Below, one piece after another: positions 1-9,007 of a stretch of 64,000 nt of DNA. The notes below the pieces were generated by a model, which worked only from the letters and a program-made list of their open reading frames with translations, was not told where the DNA came from and did no database searches. Both the position numbers and the translations under genes were made by a program. Each line of letters begins with the position of its first letter. The first letter of the stretch is position 1. Origin of the DNA: Actinomadura mexicana (GTDB lineage Bacteria > Actinomycetota > Actinomycetes > Streptosporangiales > Streptosporangiaceae); assembly GCF_900188105.1 (NCBI RefSeq), contig NZ_FZNP01000018.1, positions 62,001 to 126,000 of the forward strand, given 5' to 3'.

Positions 1-1
1 C

Positions 2-226
2 GGCGAAGAGTTGGGCTGGCAGGAGCGCGCCCTGTGCGCGCAGACGGACCCGGAGGCGTTTTTTCCGGAGAAGGGCGGCTCCACTCGCGAGGCCAAGAAG
101 GTGTGCCGGGCATGCGAGGTGCGTATGGAGTGCCTTGAGTACGCGCTGCAGCACGACGAGCGGTTCGGCATCTGGGGAGGGCTCTCCGAGCGGGAACGCC
201 GGAAGCTGAAGCGGCAGGCCGTCTGA
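2..226 (+). CDS. whiB: WhiB-family iron-sulfur regulator, 5' end outside window
   Basis: The C-terminal part of a WhiB-like [4Fe-4S] transcriptional regulator; the reading frame is open to the left edge, so the start lies upstream. Visible are the four cluster cysteines (one in ALCAQ, two in CRAC, one in MEC), the FFPEKGGS stretch and the family G-I-W-G-G turn, followed by a basic tail ERERRKLKRQ. Similarity to WhiB/WhmD (WhiB2) is suggested both by the sequence and by context: in mycobacteria whiB2 sits beside the manB/DUF3499 cluster, as here. WhiB acts with WhiA in sporulation or septation control. The paralogue assignment is inference from context. Confidence 0.9.
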   Translation, partial: GEELGWQERALCAQTDPEAFFPEKGGSTREAKKVCRACEVRMECLEYALQHDERFGIWGGLSERERRKLKRQAV

Positions 227-409
227 CCCGCGGGCCGCGTCCCCGGATCTCGGTGGATCCGGAGCGTGCCCGGCGCGGCCACGCGTACAGTTATCAGCCG
301 TGCCGGCCCCAGGGCCGGCACGGCTGCTGTCCGTCCGGCACCGCGTGCCCGTCGCGCACCGCCCGTCCGGCCGGCACCGACACCGTCCGTCCCACAGATC
401 GAGCGACCC

Positions 410-3400
410 TTGGCCCCCACCCTCGATCGCCATGTCGTCACCGCCGTCCTCGTCGCGCACGACGGCGCGCGGTGGCTTCCGGAGGCGTTGAAGGCACTGC
501 TGACGCAGTCGCGCCCCGTGCAGCGCCTCGTGACCGTCGACACCGGCAGCGCCGACCGCGGCCCCGCCGTCCTCGCGGAGGTCGTCGGCGAGAACGAGGT
601 CCTCACGCTGCCGCGCACCACCGGCTACGGCGAGGCCATCGCCGAGGCGCTGCGGCAGGACGCCGCGTCCGCGCCCGTCCCCGAGGACGAGTCCGCCCCC
701 GCCCATCACGCCCATCACGCCGACCAGGCCCAGGGGTCCCGCAAGCCCCGCACGGAGTGGATCTGGCTGCTGCACGACGACTGCGCGCCCGAACGCGACG
801 CGCTCGACCGGCTGCTGCGGACGGCCGACGCCGACCCCAACGTGGCGGTGCTCGGCCCCAAGGTCCGCGACTGGGAGGACCGCCGCGTCCTGCGCGAGCT
901 CGGCGTCACCGTCGACGCCGCCGGCCGCCGCCACACCGGCCTGGACCGGCGGGAGTTCGACCAGGGCCAGCACGACGGCGTCCGGGACGTCCTGTCGGTC
1001 GGCAGCGCGGGGATGCTGGTCCGCCGCGACGTCTGGGAAAGGCTCGGCGGCTTCGACGTCGAGTACGGCGTCTTCCGCGACGACCTGGACTTCTGCTGGC
1101 GCGTCCACGCCGCCGGCTACCGGGTCGTCACCGCGAGCGACGCCGTCGTGTACCACGCGGAGGCGTCCCGGCGCGGGCTCCGCGAGATCGGCATGACCGC
1201 CGAGCACCCCGCCCGCCGCGACCGCCGCAACGCGCTGCTCACCCTGCTCGCCAACCAGCCGCTCGGGGCGATGCCGCGGGCCCTCGTCCGCAACGTGTGG
1301 GCCTCGCTCGCGCACGCCCTCGTCCTGGTGGTGACCAAGCGGCCGGGCATGGCCCGCGAGGAGCTGCGCGCGCTCGGCGACGTGCTGCGCTCGCCCGGCC
1401 GGCTCCGGCGCGCACGGGCCGCCCGCGCCGAGGGCCGCACGCGCGCGCGGCGCAGCGTACGGCGGTTCCAGACGCGCTGGGTCGTGCTGCGCCGGGCCGG
1501 CGAGGCGGTCTCGGAGTACTTCGCCGCCCACGAGCGCGACCGCGAGGACAGGGACGACGACCTCACTGCCGACGAGCCCGGCCCGATCCGCCGCTTCCTC
1601 GCCCGTCCCGGCGTGATGGTCGTGCTCGGCCTCGCCGCCGTCGCGGTCGCCGCCGAGCGCTCCCTGGCGACGGCCGCCGGGCGGCTCGGCGGCGGCGCGC
1701 TCGTCCCCGCGTGGGGCGGCGCGAGCGACCTGTGGGCGCAGTACCTGTCCGGCTGGCATCCGGTGGGGCTCGGCACCGACGCGGGCAGCCCCCCGTACGT
1801 CGGCGTCCTGGCCGTGCTGTCCACCGCGGCGTTCGGCAAGCCCTGGCTGGCGGTGTCGGTCCTGCTGCTCGGCGGCGTCCCGCTGGCCGGGCTCACCGCC
1901 TACCGCGCGTCGCGGCTGCTGGTGGTGGAGGCGCCACGGACGGGACGGCGCGCCCGCGCGTCCGGCCGCCGCGTCCCGGTGTCGGCCGTCCGCGCCTGGT
2001 TCGCCGCCGTGTACGCGCTGCTCCCCGCCGCGACCGGCGCCGTCGCGGGCGGGCGGATCGGGACCTGCGTCGTCCTCGTCCTCCTGCCGCTGATCGCCGT
2101 GCACGCCGCCCGCCTCTACGGCTTCCCCCGGTCGCAGGCCGCCGGGCTGGACGCCCGGACGCGCCGCAAGCGCGCGGGACGGGCCGCCTGGACGGTCGCG
2201 CTGCTGCTCGCCGTCGCGATGTCCTTCGTCCCGCTGATCTGGCCGGTCGCCCTGCTGGCCGCCGGGATGGTGCGGGCGCTGCTGGACCGGCCGGGGCGGC
2301 AGGGCCTGCGCGGCCTTTCCATCGCGCTCGGCGTCCCGCCGCTGCTGACGCTCCCGTGGACCGCCGGCCTGCTGCTCCACCCCTCCCGCTTCCTGACCGA
2401 GGCGGGGCTGCACCGGCGGTTCGACCCCGCCGCCCCGGCCGACCTGCTGGCGCTCGACCCGGGAGGGCCGGGCACGCCCGCGCGGTGGGCGCTCGCCGGG
2501 CTGCTCGCCGTCGCCGTGTGCGCGCTGCCGCTGCGCAGCCGCCGGGGCCACGTGCTCGCTGGCTGGCTGCTGGCGGTCTTCGGGCTCCTCGTCGCGGTGC
2601 TGACCAGCGCCGCCACCGTCACCAAGGGGGCGGACGAGGCGCCGGTGTGGCCCGGGGCGGCGCTGCTGTTCGCCGGCGCCGGAGTCCTGCTCGCCGCCAC
2701 CGCCGCCGTCCAGCGCGCCACCGAGGCACTGGCGGGCCACCACCTGATCTACAAGGCGGGCGGAGCGGCCGTGCTCGCCGCCGCGCTCACGGCCCCCGTC
2801 CTCGCGGCCGCGCTCTGGGTGGCCGGCGGCGCGGGCGGCCCGCTCGGGAGGCTCGACCCCGACACGGTTCCCCAGTTCGTCCAGGGGACCGGCGGAGTCA
2901 GGACGCTCGTCCTGCACCGGGAGCCGACCGGACGGGTCTCCTACACGGTCCTCAGGGGCGCGCGCCCCCGCCTGGGGGAGTCGGAGGTCACCGTCGAGGG
3001 CGGCCGGGCCCGCGACCGCATGGACGACCTCGTCGCCGGCCTGTCCGCCGGCCGGGAGGGCGACGACGGGCCCGCGCTGACGCGGATGGGCGTCCAGTAC
3101 CTGCTGGTGCCGCATCCCGCGAAAGACCCGCTCACCAGGGTCCTGGACGCGTCGCCCGAACTGACGCGCCTCAGCCGCACGGGCACGTTCGCCGTGTGGC
3201 GGCTCCAGGCGACGTCCGCCCGGATGATGCTCCTGGAAGGCTCAACGGTCACGCCCCTGTCCGCCGGGCGCGTCAACGCCCGCGTGCAGATCCCGCCGGG
3301 AACGGGCCCGCGCACGCTTCTCCTGGCAGAACCAGCCGACGGTGGTTGGCGGGCCGCGCTGAACGGCGACGAGGTCAAGGCCCGGACGGTGGACGGCTGG

Positions 3401-3706
3401 GCGCAGGGGTACGACCTCCCCACCGCCGGAGGAGAGTTCGAACTGACCCGGTCGATGACGATGCGGCACATCTGGGTCGCCATCCAGGGGATCGCCGTCC
3501 TGCTGGTGGCCGTCCTGGCGCTGCCGGGCGCGCAGACCGACACGCTCATGCTCGCCGGGGAACGGGAACGCCGCCGCCGCGGGCGGCGGGGACGGCGCCG
3601 CGCTCCCCGCGCCCGCGCCCAGCGCGCGCTGCCGCCCGCCTCGACCGTAGAGCCGCCGGAGCAGCCGGAACCCGCGGAGGAGCCCAGCACGGAGGAGGTG
3701 TCCTGA
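410..3706 (+). CDS. Giant family-2 glycosyltransferase with multi-pass membrane C-terminus
   Basis: About 1,098 residues. The N-terminal ~300 residues form a GT-A glycosyltransferase fold: the start VLVAHDGARWLPEAL, an acidic LHDDCAP motif and a later FRDDLDFCWR motif typical of GT2 sugar transferases. Many hydrophobic helices follow (roughly residues 400-900), then an extracytoplasmic domain, a last helix and a basic Arg-rich tail. It probably transfers a sugar from a nucleotide donor or lipid-linked donor to a cell-envelope acceptor; the acceptor is unknown. The start was taken as TTG 410, just before the conserved GT start; GTG 266 in the same frame is the alternative and adds a Pro/Arg-rich leader. 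Its TGA overlaps the ATG of the DUF5719 gene by one base, so the two are coupled. Confidence 0.85.
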   Translation: MAPTLDRHVVTAVLVAHDGARWLPEALKALLTQSRPVQRLVTVDTGSADRGPAVLAEVVGENEVLTLPRTTGYGEAIAEALRQDAASAPVPEDESAPAHHAHHADQAQGSRKPRTEWIWLLHDDCAPERDALDRLLRTADADPNVAVLGPKVRDWEDRRVLRELGVTVDAAGRRHTGLDRREFDQGQHDGVRDVLSVGSAGMLVRRDVWERLGGFDVEYGVFRDDLDFCWRVHAAGYRVVTASDAVVYHAEASRRGLREIGMTAEHPARRDRRNALLTLLANQPLGAMPRALVRNVWASLAHALVLVVTKRPGMAREELRALGDVLRSPGRLRRARAARAEGRTRARRSVRRFQTRWVVLRRAGEAVSEYFAAHERDREDRDDDLTADEPGPIRRFLARPGVMVVLGLAAVAVAAERSLATAAGRLGGGALVPAWGGASDLWAQYLSGWHPVGLGTDAGSPPYVGVLAVLSTAAFGKPWLAVSVLLLGGVPLAGLTAYRASRLLVVEAPRTGRRARASGRRVPVSAVRAWFAAVYALLPAATGAVAGGRIGTCVVLVLLPLIAVHAARLYGFPRSQAAGLDARTRRKRAGRAAWTVALLLAVAMSFVPLIWPVALLAAGMVRALLDRPGRQGLRGLSIALGVPPLLTLPWTAGLLLHPSRFLTEAGLHRRFDPAAPADLLALDPGGPGTPARWALAGLLAVAVCALPLRSRRGHVLAGWLLAVFGLLVAVLTSAATVTKGADEAPVWPGAALLFAGAGVLLAATAAVQRATEALAGHHLIYKAGGAAVLAAALTAPVLAAALWVAGGAGGPLGRLDPDTVPQFVQGTGGVRTLVLHREPTGRVSYTVLRGARPRLGESEVTVEGGRARDRMDDLVAGLSAGREGDDGPALTRMGVQYLLVPHPAKDPLTRVLDASPELTRLSRTGTFAVWRLQATSARMMLLEGSTVTPLSAGRVNARVQIPPGTGPRTLLLAEPADGGWRAALNGDEVKARTVDGWAQGYDLPTAGGEFELTRSMTMRHIWVAIQGIAVLLVAVLALPGAQTDTLMLAGERERRRRGRRGRRRAPRARAQRALPPASTVEPPEQPEPAEEPSTEEVS

Positions 3707-5148
3707 TGGACAAGGTCCTGCGCCTCCTCGGCATGCGCTACGCCACCGCCGCCCTCATGCTCGTGGCCGTCGCCGCCCTCTACGGCGCCGCGACGTTCTC
3801 CCGTCCGGGCGAGGCGTCCGAGAAGGGCCGCGAGGCGCCGGTCACGCACGCCGTGGCGGTCTGCCCGGGACACGAGGGAGGCCGCCTCGCCGTCCAGTCC
3901 CTCGCCCGCAGGAAGGGCGGCGGGCGCGTCGACATGGCGCCGACGAAGGGCGGGCCGCCGCTGGGGTCCGTGACGTCCCCCGGTCAGGGCTGGGGCAAGG
4001 ACACCAAGTCCGGCGAGGACTCCTACACCCTGCGCGCCACCGGCCCCATCGCCGGCGGGCTGGAGGCGGAGCAGACCGCCTACGAGGACGGCGGCGACGA
4101 CCGCGGCCTCGCCGGCGCCCGCTGCGCCGCCCCCGGCACCGACCTGTGGTTCATGGGCCCCGGGCCGGTCGCCGCCGACGAGCTCGACCTCTACCTGACC
4201 AACGTCGACGCGCAGCCCGCGTCCGTCGACGTCTCCGCCCTGTCCGGCGAGGGGCCCCTCGACACCACCGAGGGACGCGGCACGCCCGTCGAGCCCTACA
4301 CCACCCGCGTCGTGAAGATCGGCGGGTCGCCCGAAGGTCTCGGCGACATCGTGAAGACCGCCGCCGACCTCGCCCTGCGCGTGCGCACCACCAGCGGCCG
4401 CGTCGCCGCGTCCCTGCGCGTCCGGGTCGGCGAGAAGAAGGGCGTCGAGTGGCTGCCGCAGTCGGCCGCGCCCGCGGCCTCCGCCCTCGTCCCCGGCGTG
4501 CCGGGCGGCTCCGGCGGGCGCCGCCTGCTGGTCGCGGTCCCCGGCGAGGCCGACGCCCGGATCGAAGTCCAGGTGATCACCGCGGACGGCGCCTTCGCCC
4601 CGCAGGGCCAGGACGTCCTGGACGCCCCCGGCAAGACCGTGACCTCCGTCGCCCTCGACGGCGCCCTGTCCGGCAGGGCCGCCGCCGTCCGGCTCGTCGC
4701 CGACCGGCCCGTCCTGGCGGGCTTCGCCGCCGACCGGGGCGCCGACGTCGCCTTCGGCGCCGCCACACCGCCGCTCGGCGCGGCCGGCCCCGGCGTCGTC
4801 GCCGACAACCGGTTCGACTCGTCCCTCTCCCTGACCGCCCCGTCCGGCGCGGCGAGCGTCCAGGTCACGACCGTGAACGCGCAGGGCGCCGGCACCCCCC
4901 GGCAGGTCGAGATCCCCGCCGGGCGGACGGTCGAGACCGAACTCGCCGCCCCCGGCACCGGTGCGGACGCCCCCTTCGGTGCGGTGATCATGCCGAGGCC
5001 GGGCTCGGCCCCCGTCTACGCGTCCCGCATCCTCGCCACCGGCAAGGGCGGCGACTACCTGTTCACGGTCCTGCCGATCGTCCCGGCCCCCACGTCCCTG
5101 CGCCTCCCGGCCACCGCCGACTCCCAGACGGCCCTGACCCCGAACTGA
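3706..5148 (+). CDS. DUF5719-family secreted or membrane-anchored protein
   Basis: 480 residues. One N-terminal hydrophobic segment (about residues 13-30, ATAALMLVAVAALYGAAT) precedes a long extracytoplasmic part made of repeated beta-rich segments, with no catalytic motif that I recognise. DUF5719 proteins typically follow the large GT2 enzyme in actinomycetes, and here the start codon overlaps the upstream stop (TGATG), implying co-expression and a shared envelope role. It may present or scaffold the glycan made by its partner; this is inference only. It ends 23 bases before a convergent gene. Confidence 0.8.
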   Translation: MDKVLRLLGMRYATAALMLVAVAALYGAATFSRPGEASEKGREAPVTHAVAVCPGHEGGRLAVQSLARRKGGGRVDMAPTKGGPPLGSVTSPGQGWGKDTKSGEDSYTLRATGPIAGGLEAEQTAYEDGGDDRGLAGARCAAPGTDLWFMGPGPVAADELDLYLTNVDAQPASVDVSALSGEGPLDTTEGRGTPVEPYTTRVVKIGGSPEGLGDIVKTAADLALRVRTTSGRVAASLRVRVGEKKGVEWLPQSAAPAASALVPGVPGGSGGRRLLVAVPGEADARIEVQVITADGAFAPQGQDVLDAPGKTVTSVALDGALSGRAAAVRLVADRPVLAGFAADRGADVAFGAATPPLGAAGPGVVADNRFDSSLSLTAPSGAASVQVTTVNAQGAGTPRQVEIPAGRTVETELAAPGTGADAPFGAVIMPRPGSAPVYASRILATGKGGDYLFTVLPIVPAPTSLRLPATADSQTALTPN

Positions 5149-5171
5149 TCCCGGGCGCCCGGCCGACCGGG

Positions 5172-5600
5172 CTAGTCGTCAGGAGTGTCGTAGCTGGGGT
5201 CGACGGACTCCGGGGAGAGGCCGAGCAGGTCGGCGACCTCTTCGACGAGCAGGTCGCGGATCATCTGGGAGAGTTCGGCATCGCCGGCGGCGCGGGACTC
5301 GACGGGGCGGCGGTAGACGACGATGCGCACCGGCCGGCCGCCGTCGCCGGGGAGGGTCTGGCCGAGCGGGACGGGCCCGTCGAACGGCGCCTCGACCCCC
5401 GGCACCTCCTCGACCGTGAACTCCACCCGGGCCAGCTCGCGGCTCCAGCGCGCACCGAGCCGCCGGACCTCGTCGTCCACGAGGTCGGCGAACCGTTCCG
5501 CTCGGGTGCGCGAGACCGGCGCCTGCGGGGGCGTCAGAGGACCACGGAGGCCACGACCGTGCCGGTCGCGGCGCCGTACGCCTGCCACACGGGATCGCAC
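5172..5600 (-). CDS. Metallopeptidase-family (zincin-like) protein with degenerate active site
   Basis: 142 residues, GTG start, homologous in layout to Rv3259 beside mycobacterial whiB2. The N-terminus carries the RRRDRHGRGLRGPL stretch common to actinobacterial members, followed by the zincin-like core (VPLGQTLPG, VVYRRPVE) and the C-terminal VEEVADLLGLSPESVDP. In true members of the zincin family this last helix holds HExxH; here the first His is Val and the second is Asp, leaving only Glu. Metal-dependent proteolysis is therefore unlikely and the role is unknown. It is convergent with the DUF5719 gene and divergent from the DUF3499 gene. Confidence 0.8.
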   Translation of the reverse strand: MRSRVAGVRRRDRHGRGLRGPLTPPQAPVSRTRAERFADLVDDEVRRLGARWSRELARVEFTVEEVPGVEAPFDGPVPLGQTLPGDGGRPVRIVVYRRPVESRAAGDAELSQMIRDLLVEEVADLLGLSPESVDPSYDTPDD

Positions 5601-5773
5601 GCCCCAAGAGTACCTCCGCTCGCGCGGCGGCCCTCACACGAGGCCCGCACCGGAACGGTCCGTGCAGCGGATCGTTACGGAATGTAGTTGTTGCCAAGGA
5701 AATCGCCCGGTAACGGCGACACGTGTGCCGGGGTGGTGGCGGAGCCGAGTGGGGGGAGGTACGGTCAGCCATC

Positions 5774-6154
5774 GTGAGCCCCGTCCGCACTTGCTCCCGC
5801 ACCGCCTGCAAGGCGCCCGCAGTGTTCACGCTCACGTACGTCTACCGCGACTCCACCGCGGTCCTGGGGCCGCTCGCAACGTACGCCGAGCCGCACTGCT
5901 ACGACCTGTGCGCCGAGCATTCCGAACGGCTCACCGCCCCCATGGGGTGGGAACTGGTGCGGCTCCCCGTCGAGGAGGAGTCCGAGCCCAGCGCCGACGA
6001 CCTGGAGGCCCTCGCCGACGCGGTCCGCGAGGCCGCCAGGCCCGCCCCCGGGTCCGGCCACGAGCCGGTCGGCCAGGGCACCGAGGTCGGCCGCCGCGGC
6101 CACCTGCGCGTGCTGCGCTCCGAACCCGCCGGAACGCAGCCCGGCCAGGAGTGA
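5774..6154 (+). CDS. DUF3499 family protein
   Basis: 126 residues from GTG 5774, chosen because the family begins with VSPVRTCSRTAC; a GGGGGAGG tract lies about 15 bases upstream. The N-terminal half has two Cys pairs (C-SRTA-C, and C..C in HCYDLCAEH), consistent with a small zinc ribbon. The C-terminal third is acidic and low-complexity. The function is unknown. Its place between the zincin-like gene and manB matches the mycobacterial order (Rv3258c next to manB), which supports the call. Confidence 0.85.
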   Translation: MSPVRTCSRTACKAPAVFTLTYVYRDSTAVLGPLATYAEPHCYDLCAEHSERLTAPMGWELVRLPVEEESEPSADDLEALADAVREAARPAPGSGHEPVGQGTEVGRRGHLRVLRSEPAGTQPGQE

Positions 6155-6235
6155 CCGCGGGGCTCCGCTCCCGTCCCGATCCCCGTCCCGATCCCCGGTC
6201 CGACGTCGCGGCGGGTCGCGCCCGTGCTTCCCGGT

Positions 6236-6249
6236 AGGCTCGTGAGCCT
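6236..6249. promoter_or_regulatory. Perfect 6-bp inverted repeat upstream of manB
   Basis: AGGCTC-GT-GAGCCT lies about 40 bases before the manB start. It could be an operator or a small hairpin in the leader. Just upstream (about 6172-6205) a CCCGTCCCGATC unit is repeated two to three times. No regulator can be assigned from the sequence. Confidence 0.35.
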
Positions 6250-6288
6250 GCCGTTTTCCGCGCACGGTTCTTCGGACAGGGAGCAGGA

Positions 6289-7644
6289 GTGGGCGACCTC
6301 GCCAAGATCTTCAAGGCGTACGACATCCGCGGCGTGGTGCCGGACGAGCTCGACCCCGCGACCGCCGAGGCGACCGGCGCGGCGTTCGTCCGCGTCACCG
6401 GGGCGAGCGCGGTCGTCACCGCCCACGACATGCGGGAGTCGTCGGTTCCGCTGGCCGAGGCGTTCGCCCGCGGCGCCACGTCCCAGGGCGCGGACGTCAT
6501 CGAGGCCGGGCTCGGCTCCACGGACATGCTCTACTACGCCAGCGGCAGCCTCGACCTGCCCGGCGCCATGTTCACCGCCAGCCACAACCCGGCCCGGTAC
6601 AACGGGCTGAAGCTGTGCCGCGCCGGCGCCCGGCCCGTCGGCCGCGACACCGGCCTCGGCGAGATCCGCGAGATGGTCGAGAACGGCGTCCCCGCCCACG
6701 ACGGCGAGCCGGGCACCGTGACGCGGCGCGACATCCTCAAGGGCTACGCCGACCACCTCAAGACGCTGGTCGACCTGTCGTCCATCCGCCCGCTCAAGGT
6801 CGTCGTGGACGCGGGCAACGGCATGGGCGGCCACACCGTCCCGCCGGTGTTCGAGGGCCTGCCGATCGACCTGGTCCCGCTGTACTTCGAGCTGGACGGC
6901 ACCTTCCCCAACCACGAGGCGAACCCGATCGAGCCGGAGAACCTGCGCGATCTGCAGGCCAAGGTCCGCGAGACCGGCGCCGACATCGGCCTCGCCTTCG
7001 ACGGCGACGCCGACCGCTGCTTCGTGGTGGACGAGCGCGGCGAGATCGTCTCCCCGTCCGCGATCACGGCGCTGGTGGCGACCCGGGAACTGGCCAAGCA
7101 CCCGGGCTCCTCGATCGTGCACAACCTGATCACCTCCAGGGCGGTACCGGAGATCATCACCGAGCACGGCGGGACGCCCGTGCGGACGCGGGTCGGGCAC
7201 TCGTTCATCAAGCAGACGATGGCCGAGACCGGCGCGGTGTTCGGCGGCGAGCACTCGGCGCACTTCTACTTCCGCGACTTCTGGTTCGCCGACTCCGGCA
7301 TGCTGGCGGCGATGCACGTCCTCGCCGCCCTCGGGGAGCAGGACGGGCCGCTGTCGGAGCTGCTCGGCGAGTACACCCGCTACGTCGCGTCCGGTGAGAT
7401 CAACAGCGAGGTCGACGACCAGGCCGCGGCTGCCGCGAAGGTCAAGGAGGCCTTCGCCGGGCGGCCCGGCGTCGAGGCCGACGAGATGGACGGGCTGACC
7501 GTGCGCGACGACGCCGCGGGATGGTGGTTCAACCTGCGGCCGTCCAACACCGAACCGCTGCTGCGCCTGAACGCCGAGGCCGGCGACGAGGACACCATGG
7601 CGGCGATCCGCGACGAGGTCCTGGCCCTGGTCAGGGAGAAGTGA
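6289..7644 (+). CDS. manB: Phosphomannomutase/phosphoglucomutase ManB
   Basis: 451 residues, GTG start behind a GGGAGCAGGAG ribosome site. An alpha-D-phosphohexomutase interconverting mannose-6-P and mannose-1-P (or glucose phosphates), supplying GDP-mannose for envelope glycans. Visible landmarks: KAYDIRGVVP at the N-terminus, the phosphoserine loop TASHNPARYNG (Ser near residue 103), the Mg-binding loop DGDADRC, the sugar-binding GGEHSAH, and the phosphate-binding RPSNTEPLLR near the C-terminus. All four domains are present and length is normal. It leads a tight plus-strand run (Trm112, SIS, CDF) that is likely one operon. Confidence 0.95.
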   Translation: MGDLAKIFKAYDIRGVVPDELDPATAEATGAAFVRVTGASAVVTAHDMRESSVPLAEAFARGATSQGADVIEAGLGSTDMLYYASGSLDLPGAMFTASHNPARYNGLKLCRAGARPVGRDTGLGEIREMVENGVPAHDGEPGTVTRRDILKGYADHLKTLVDLSSIRPLKVVVDAGNGMGGHTVPPVFEGLPIDLVPLYFELDGTFPNHEANPIEPENLRDLQAKVRETGADIGLAFDGDADRCFVVDERGEIVSPSAITALVATRELAKHPGSSIVHNLITSRAVPEIITEHGGTPVRTRVGHSFIKQTMAETGAVFGGEHSAHFYFRDFWFADSGMLAAMHVLAALGEQDGPLSELLGEYTRYVASGEINSEVDDQAAAAAKVKEAFAGRPGVEADEMDGLTVRDDAAGWWFNLRPSNTEPLLRLNAEAGDEDTMAAIRDEVLALVREK

Positions 7645-7688
7645 CCGGGTTCAGCGAAAAGTGACTGCAAGGGAGATGTGACGCTGCC

Positions 7689-7871
7689 ATGACGATGAAG
7701 CTGGACTCCTGGCTGCTGGAGATCCTGGCCTGCCCCAATTGCGGCGGCGACCTGCGCGCCGACGAGGAGGCCGACGAGCTCGTGTGCACCGGCTCCTGCG
7801 GCTACGCCTACCCGGTGCGCGACGACATCCCCGTCCTCCTCGTTGACGAGGCCAGGACCCCCGCCCCGTGA
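7689..7871 (+). CDS. Trm112-family zinc-ribbon protein
   Basis: 60 residues. The pattern LLEILACPNCGGDL...CTGSCGYAYPVRDDIPVLL is the small Trm112/UPF0434 fold: two Cys pairs and a conserved IPVLL strand. Eukaryotic and archaeal Trm112 activates methyltransferases; in bacteria the role is mostly unproven. The last codon overlaps the start of the SIS gene (GTGA), indicating translational coupling in the manB operon. Confidence 0.88.
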   Translation: MTMKLDSWLLEILACPNCGGDLRADEEADELVCTGSCGYAYPVRDDIPVLLVDEARTPAP

Positions 7872-9007
7872 GCGTCTCCCTCGACCCCTCACGGCTGCAG
7901 AGCGCGGAGGCGGCCGAAGCGGCGGACCCCGGCGGGATGCTCCGGCAGGTCGCGTCGTCGGCCGCCCAGGTGCGGGAGGCGCGGCGCGCCGCGGCGGAGG
8001 CCGGCGTCTCCGGGCTGGCCGAGGACGGCCGCCCCCGCGCGGTCGTGGTCGTCGGCACCGGCTCCTGCGCCGTCCCGGGCGACGTGCTCGCGGCGGTGTG
8101 CGGCACGGGCTGCGCCGTCCCGATCTCGACGGTGCGCGGCGACCGGCTGCCCGGCTGGGTGGGCGCGGCCGACCTGGTCGTCGCGGTCTCGTCCTCGGGA
8201 ACCGCCGAGGAGACGCTGGAGGTCGCCGCGGAGGCCGCCCGGCGCGGCTGCCGCCTGCTGGCCGTCGGCGGTGAGGACTCGCCGCTGGCGGACCTGGCCG
8301 GCAGGAGCCGCGGCGTCTTCGTGCCCGTCCGGTCCGCCGGGCTGCCGCGCTCCGCCCTGTGGGGCCTGACGGTCCCGCTGCTCCTCGCCGCCCGGGCGCT
8401 GCGGCTGACGGACGTTCCCGACGCCGTACTGGAGTCCACGGCGGAGCTGCTGGAGGACGTCGCGCACCGGTGCCGTCCGTCCAGCGAGCCGTTCGTCAAC
8501 CCGGCCAAGCGCCTGGCGCTCGACCTGGCGGGCGACGTGCCGCTGGTGTGGGGCACCTCCGACCCGTCCGTCGCGGCGGCGTACCGGATGTGCTGCCAGC
8601 TCAACGAGAACGCCAAGTACCCGGCGATCTTCGGGGAGCTCCCGGAGGCCGGCCGGAACCAGGTCGCGGTGTTCGACGGCTTCTTCGCGCGGGCCGGCTC
8701 CCCGGCCGACCCGGACGACTTCTTCCGCGACCGGTCGGACGAACCGGAGCACGGCCTGCACCTGGTCACGTTGCGGGACGCGGAGGAGACTCCGCGGGCG
8801 CGCCGGCGGGCCGAGGCGTCCTCCGCGCTGGCCCGCGCCCGGGGCGTGGCGGTCACCGAGATGCGGGCGGAGGGCGACCATCCGCTGGAGAGAGTCGCGT
8901 CGCTGATCGCGTTGGTCGACTATGTCACGGTTTACTTGGCTATCGCGCTCGGTGTGGACCCCGCGTCCGAGCCTGCCGTCCAAGAGTTCAGAGCGAGGAT
9001 TGCGTAG
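7868..9007 (+). CDS. SIS-domain sugar-phosphate isomerase-like protein (Rv3256c type)
   Basis: 379 residues, GTG start overlapping the previous stop. A first SIS domain (VVVVGTGSCAVPGD ... VVAVSSSGTAEETLE) and a C-terminal isomerase-like domain with LNENAKYPAIFGELPE and HPLERVASLIALVDYVTVYLA resemble bifunctional phosphoglucose/phosphomannose isomerases. Sitting between manB and, in other actinobacteria, manA, it probably handles mannose or glucose phosphates for GDP-mannose supply. No direct evidence of catalysis is visible. Its TAG stop is immediately followed by the ATG of the CDF gene. Confidence 0.82.
   Translation: MSVSLDPSRLQSAEAAEAADPGGMLRQVASSAAQVREARRAAAEAGVSGLAEDGRPRAVVVVGTGSCAVPGDVLAAVCGTGCAVPISTVRGDRLPGWVGAADLVVAVSSSGTAEETLEVAAEAARRGCRLLAVGGEDSPLADLAGRSRGVFVPVRSAGLPRSALWGLTVPLLLAARALRLTDVPDAVLESTAELLEDVAHRCRPSSEPFVNPAKRLALDLAGDVPLVWGTSDPSVAAAYRMCCQLNENAKYPAIFGELPEAGRNQVAVFDGFFARAGSPADPDDFFRDRSDEPEHGLHLVTLRDAEETPRARRRAEASSALARARGVAVTEMRAEGDHPLERVASLIALVDYVTVYLAIALGVDPASEPAVQEFRARIA

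Noticed and set aside
253..3705. Very long frame-1 open frame in front of the DUF5719 gene (1,631 codons in total)
   Set aside because: The first ~1,150 codons are Arg/Pro/Ala shadow of the glycosyltransferase in another frame; real homology begins only at ATG 3706.
5899..7317. 472-codon minus-strand open frame over manB
   Set aside because: It is an antisense shadow rich in Val/Gly/Arg; manB on the plus strand has complete family motifs.
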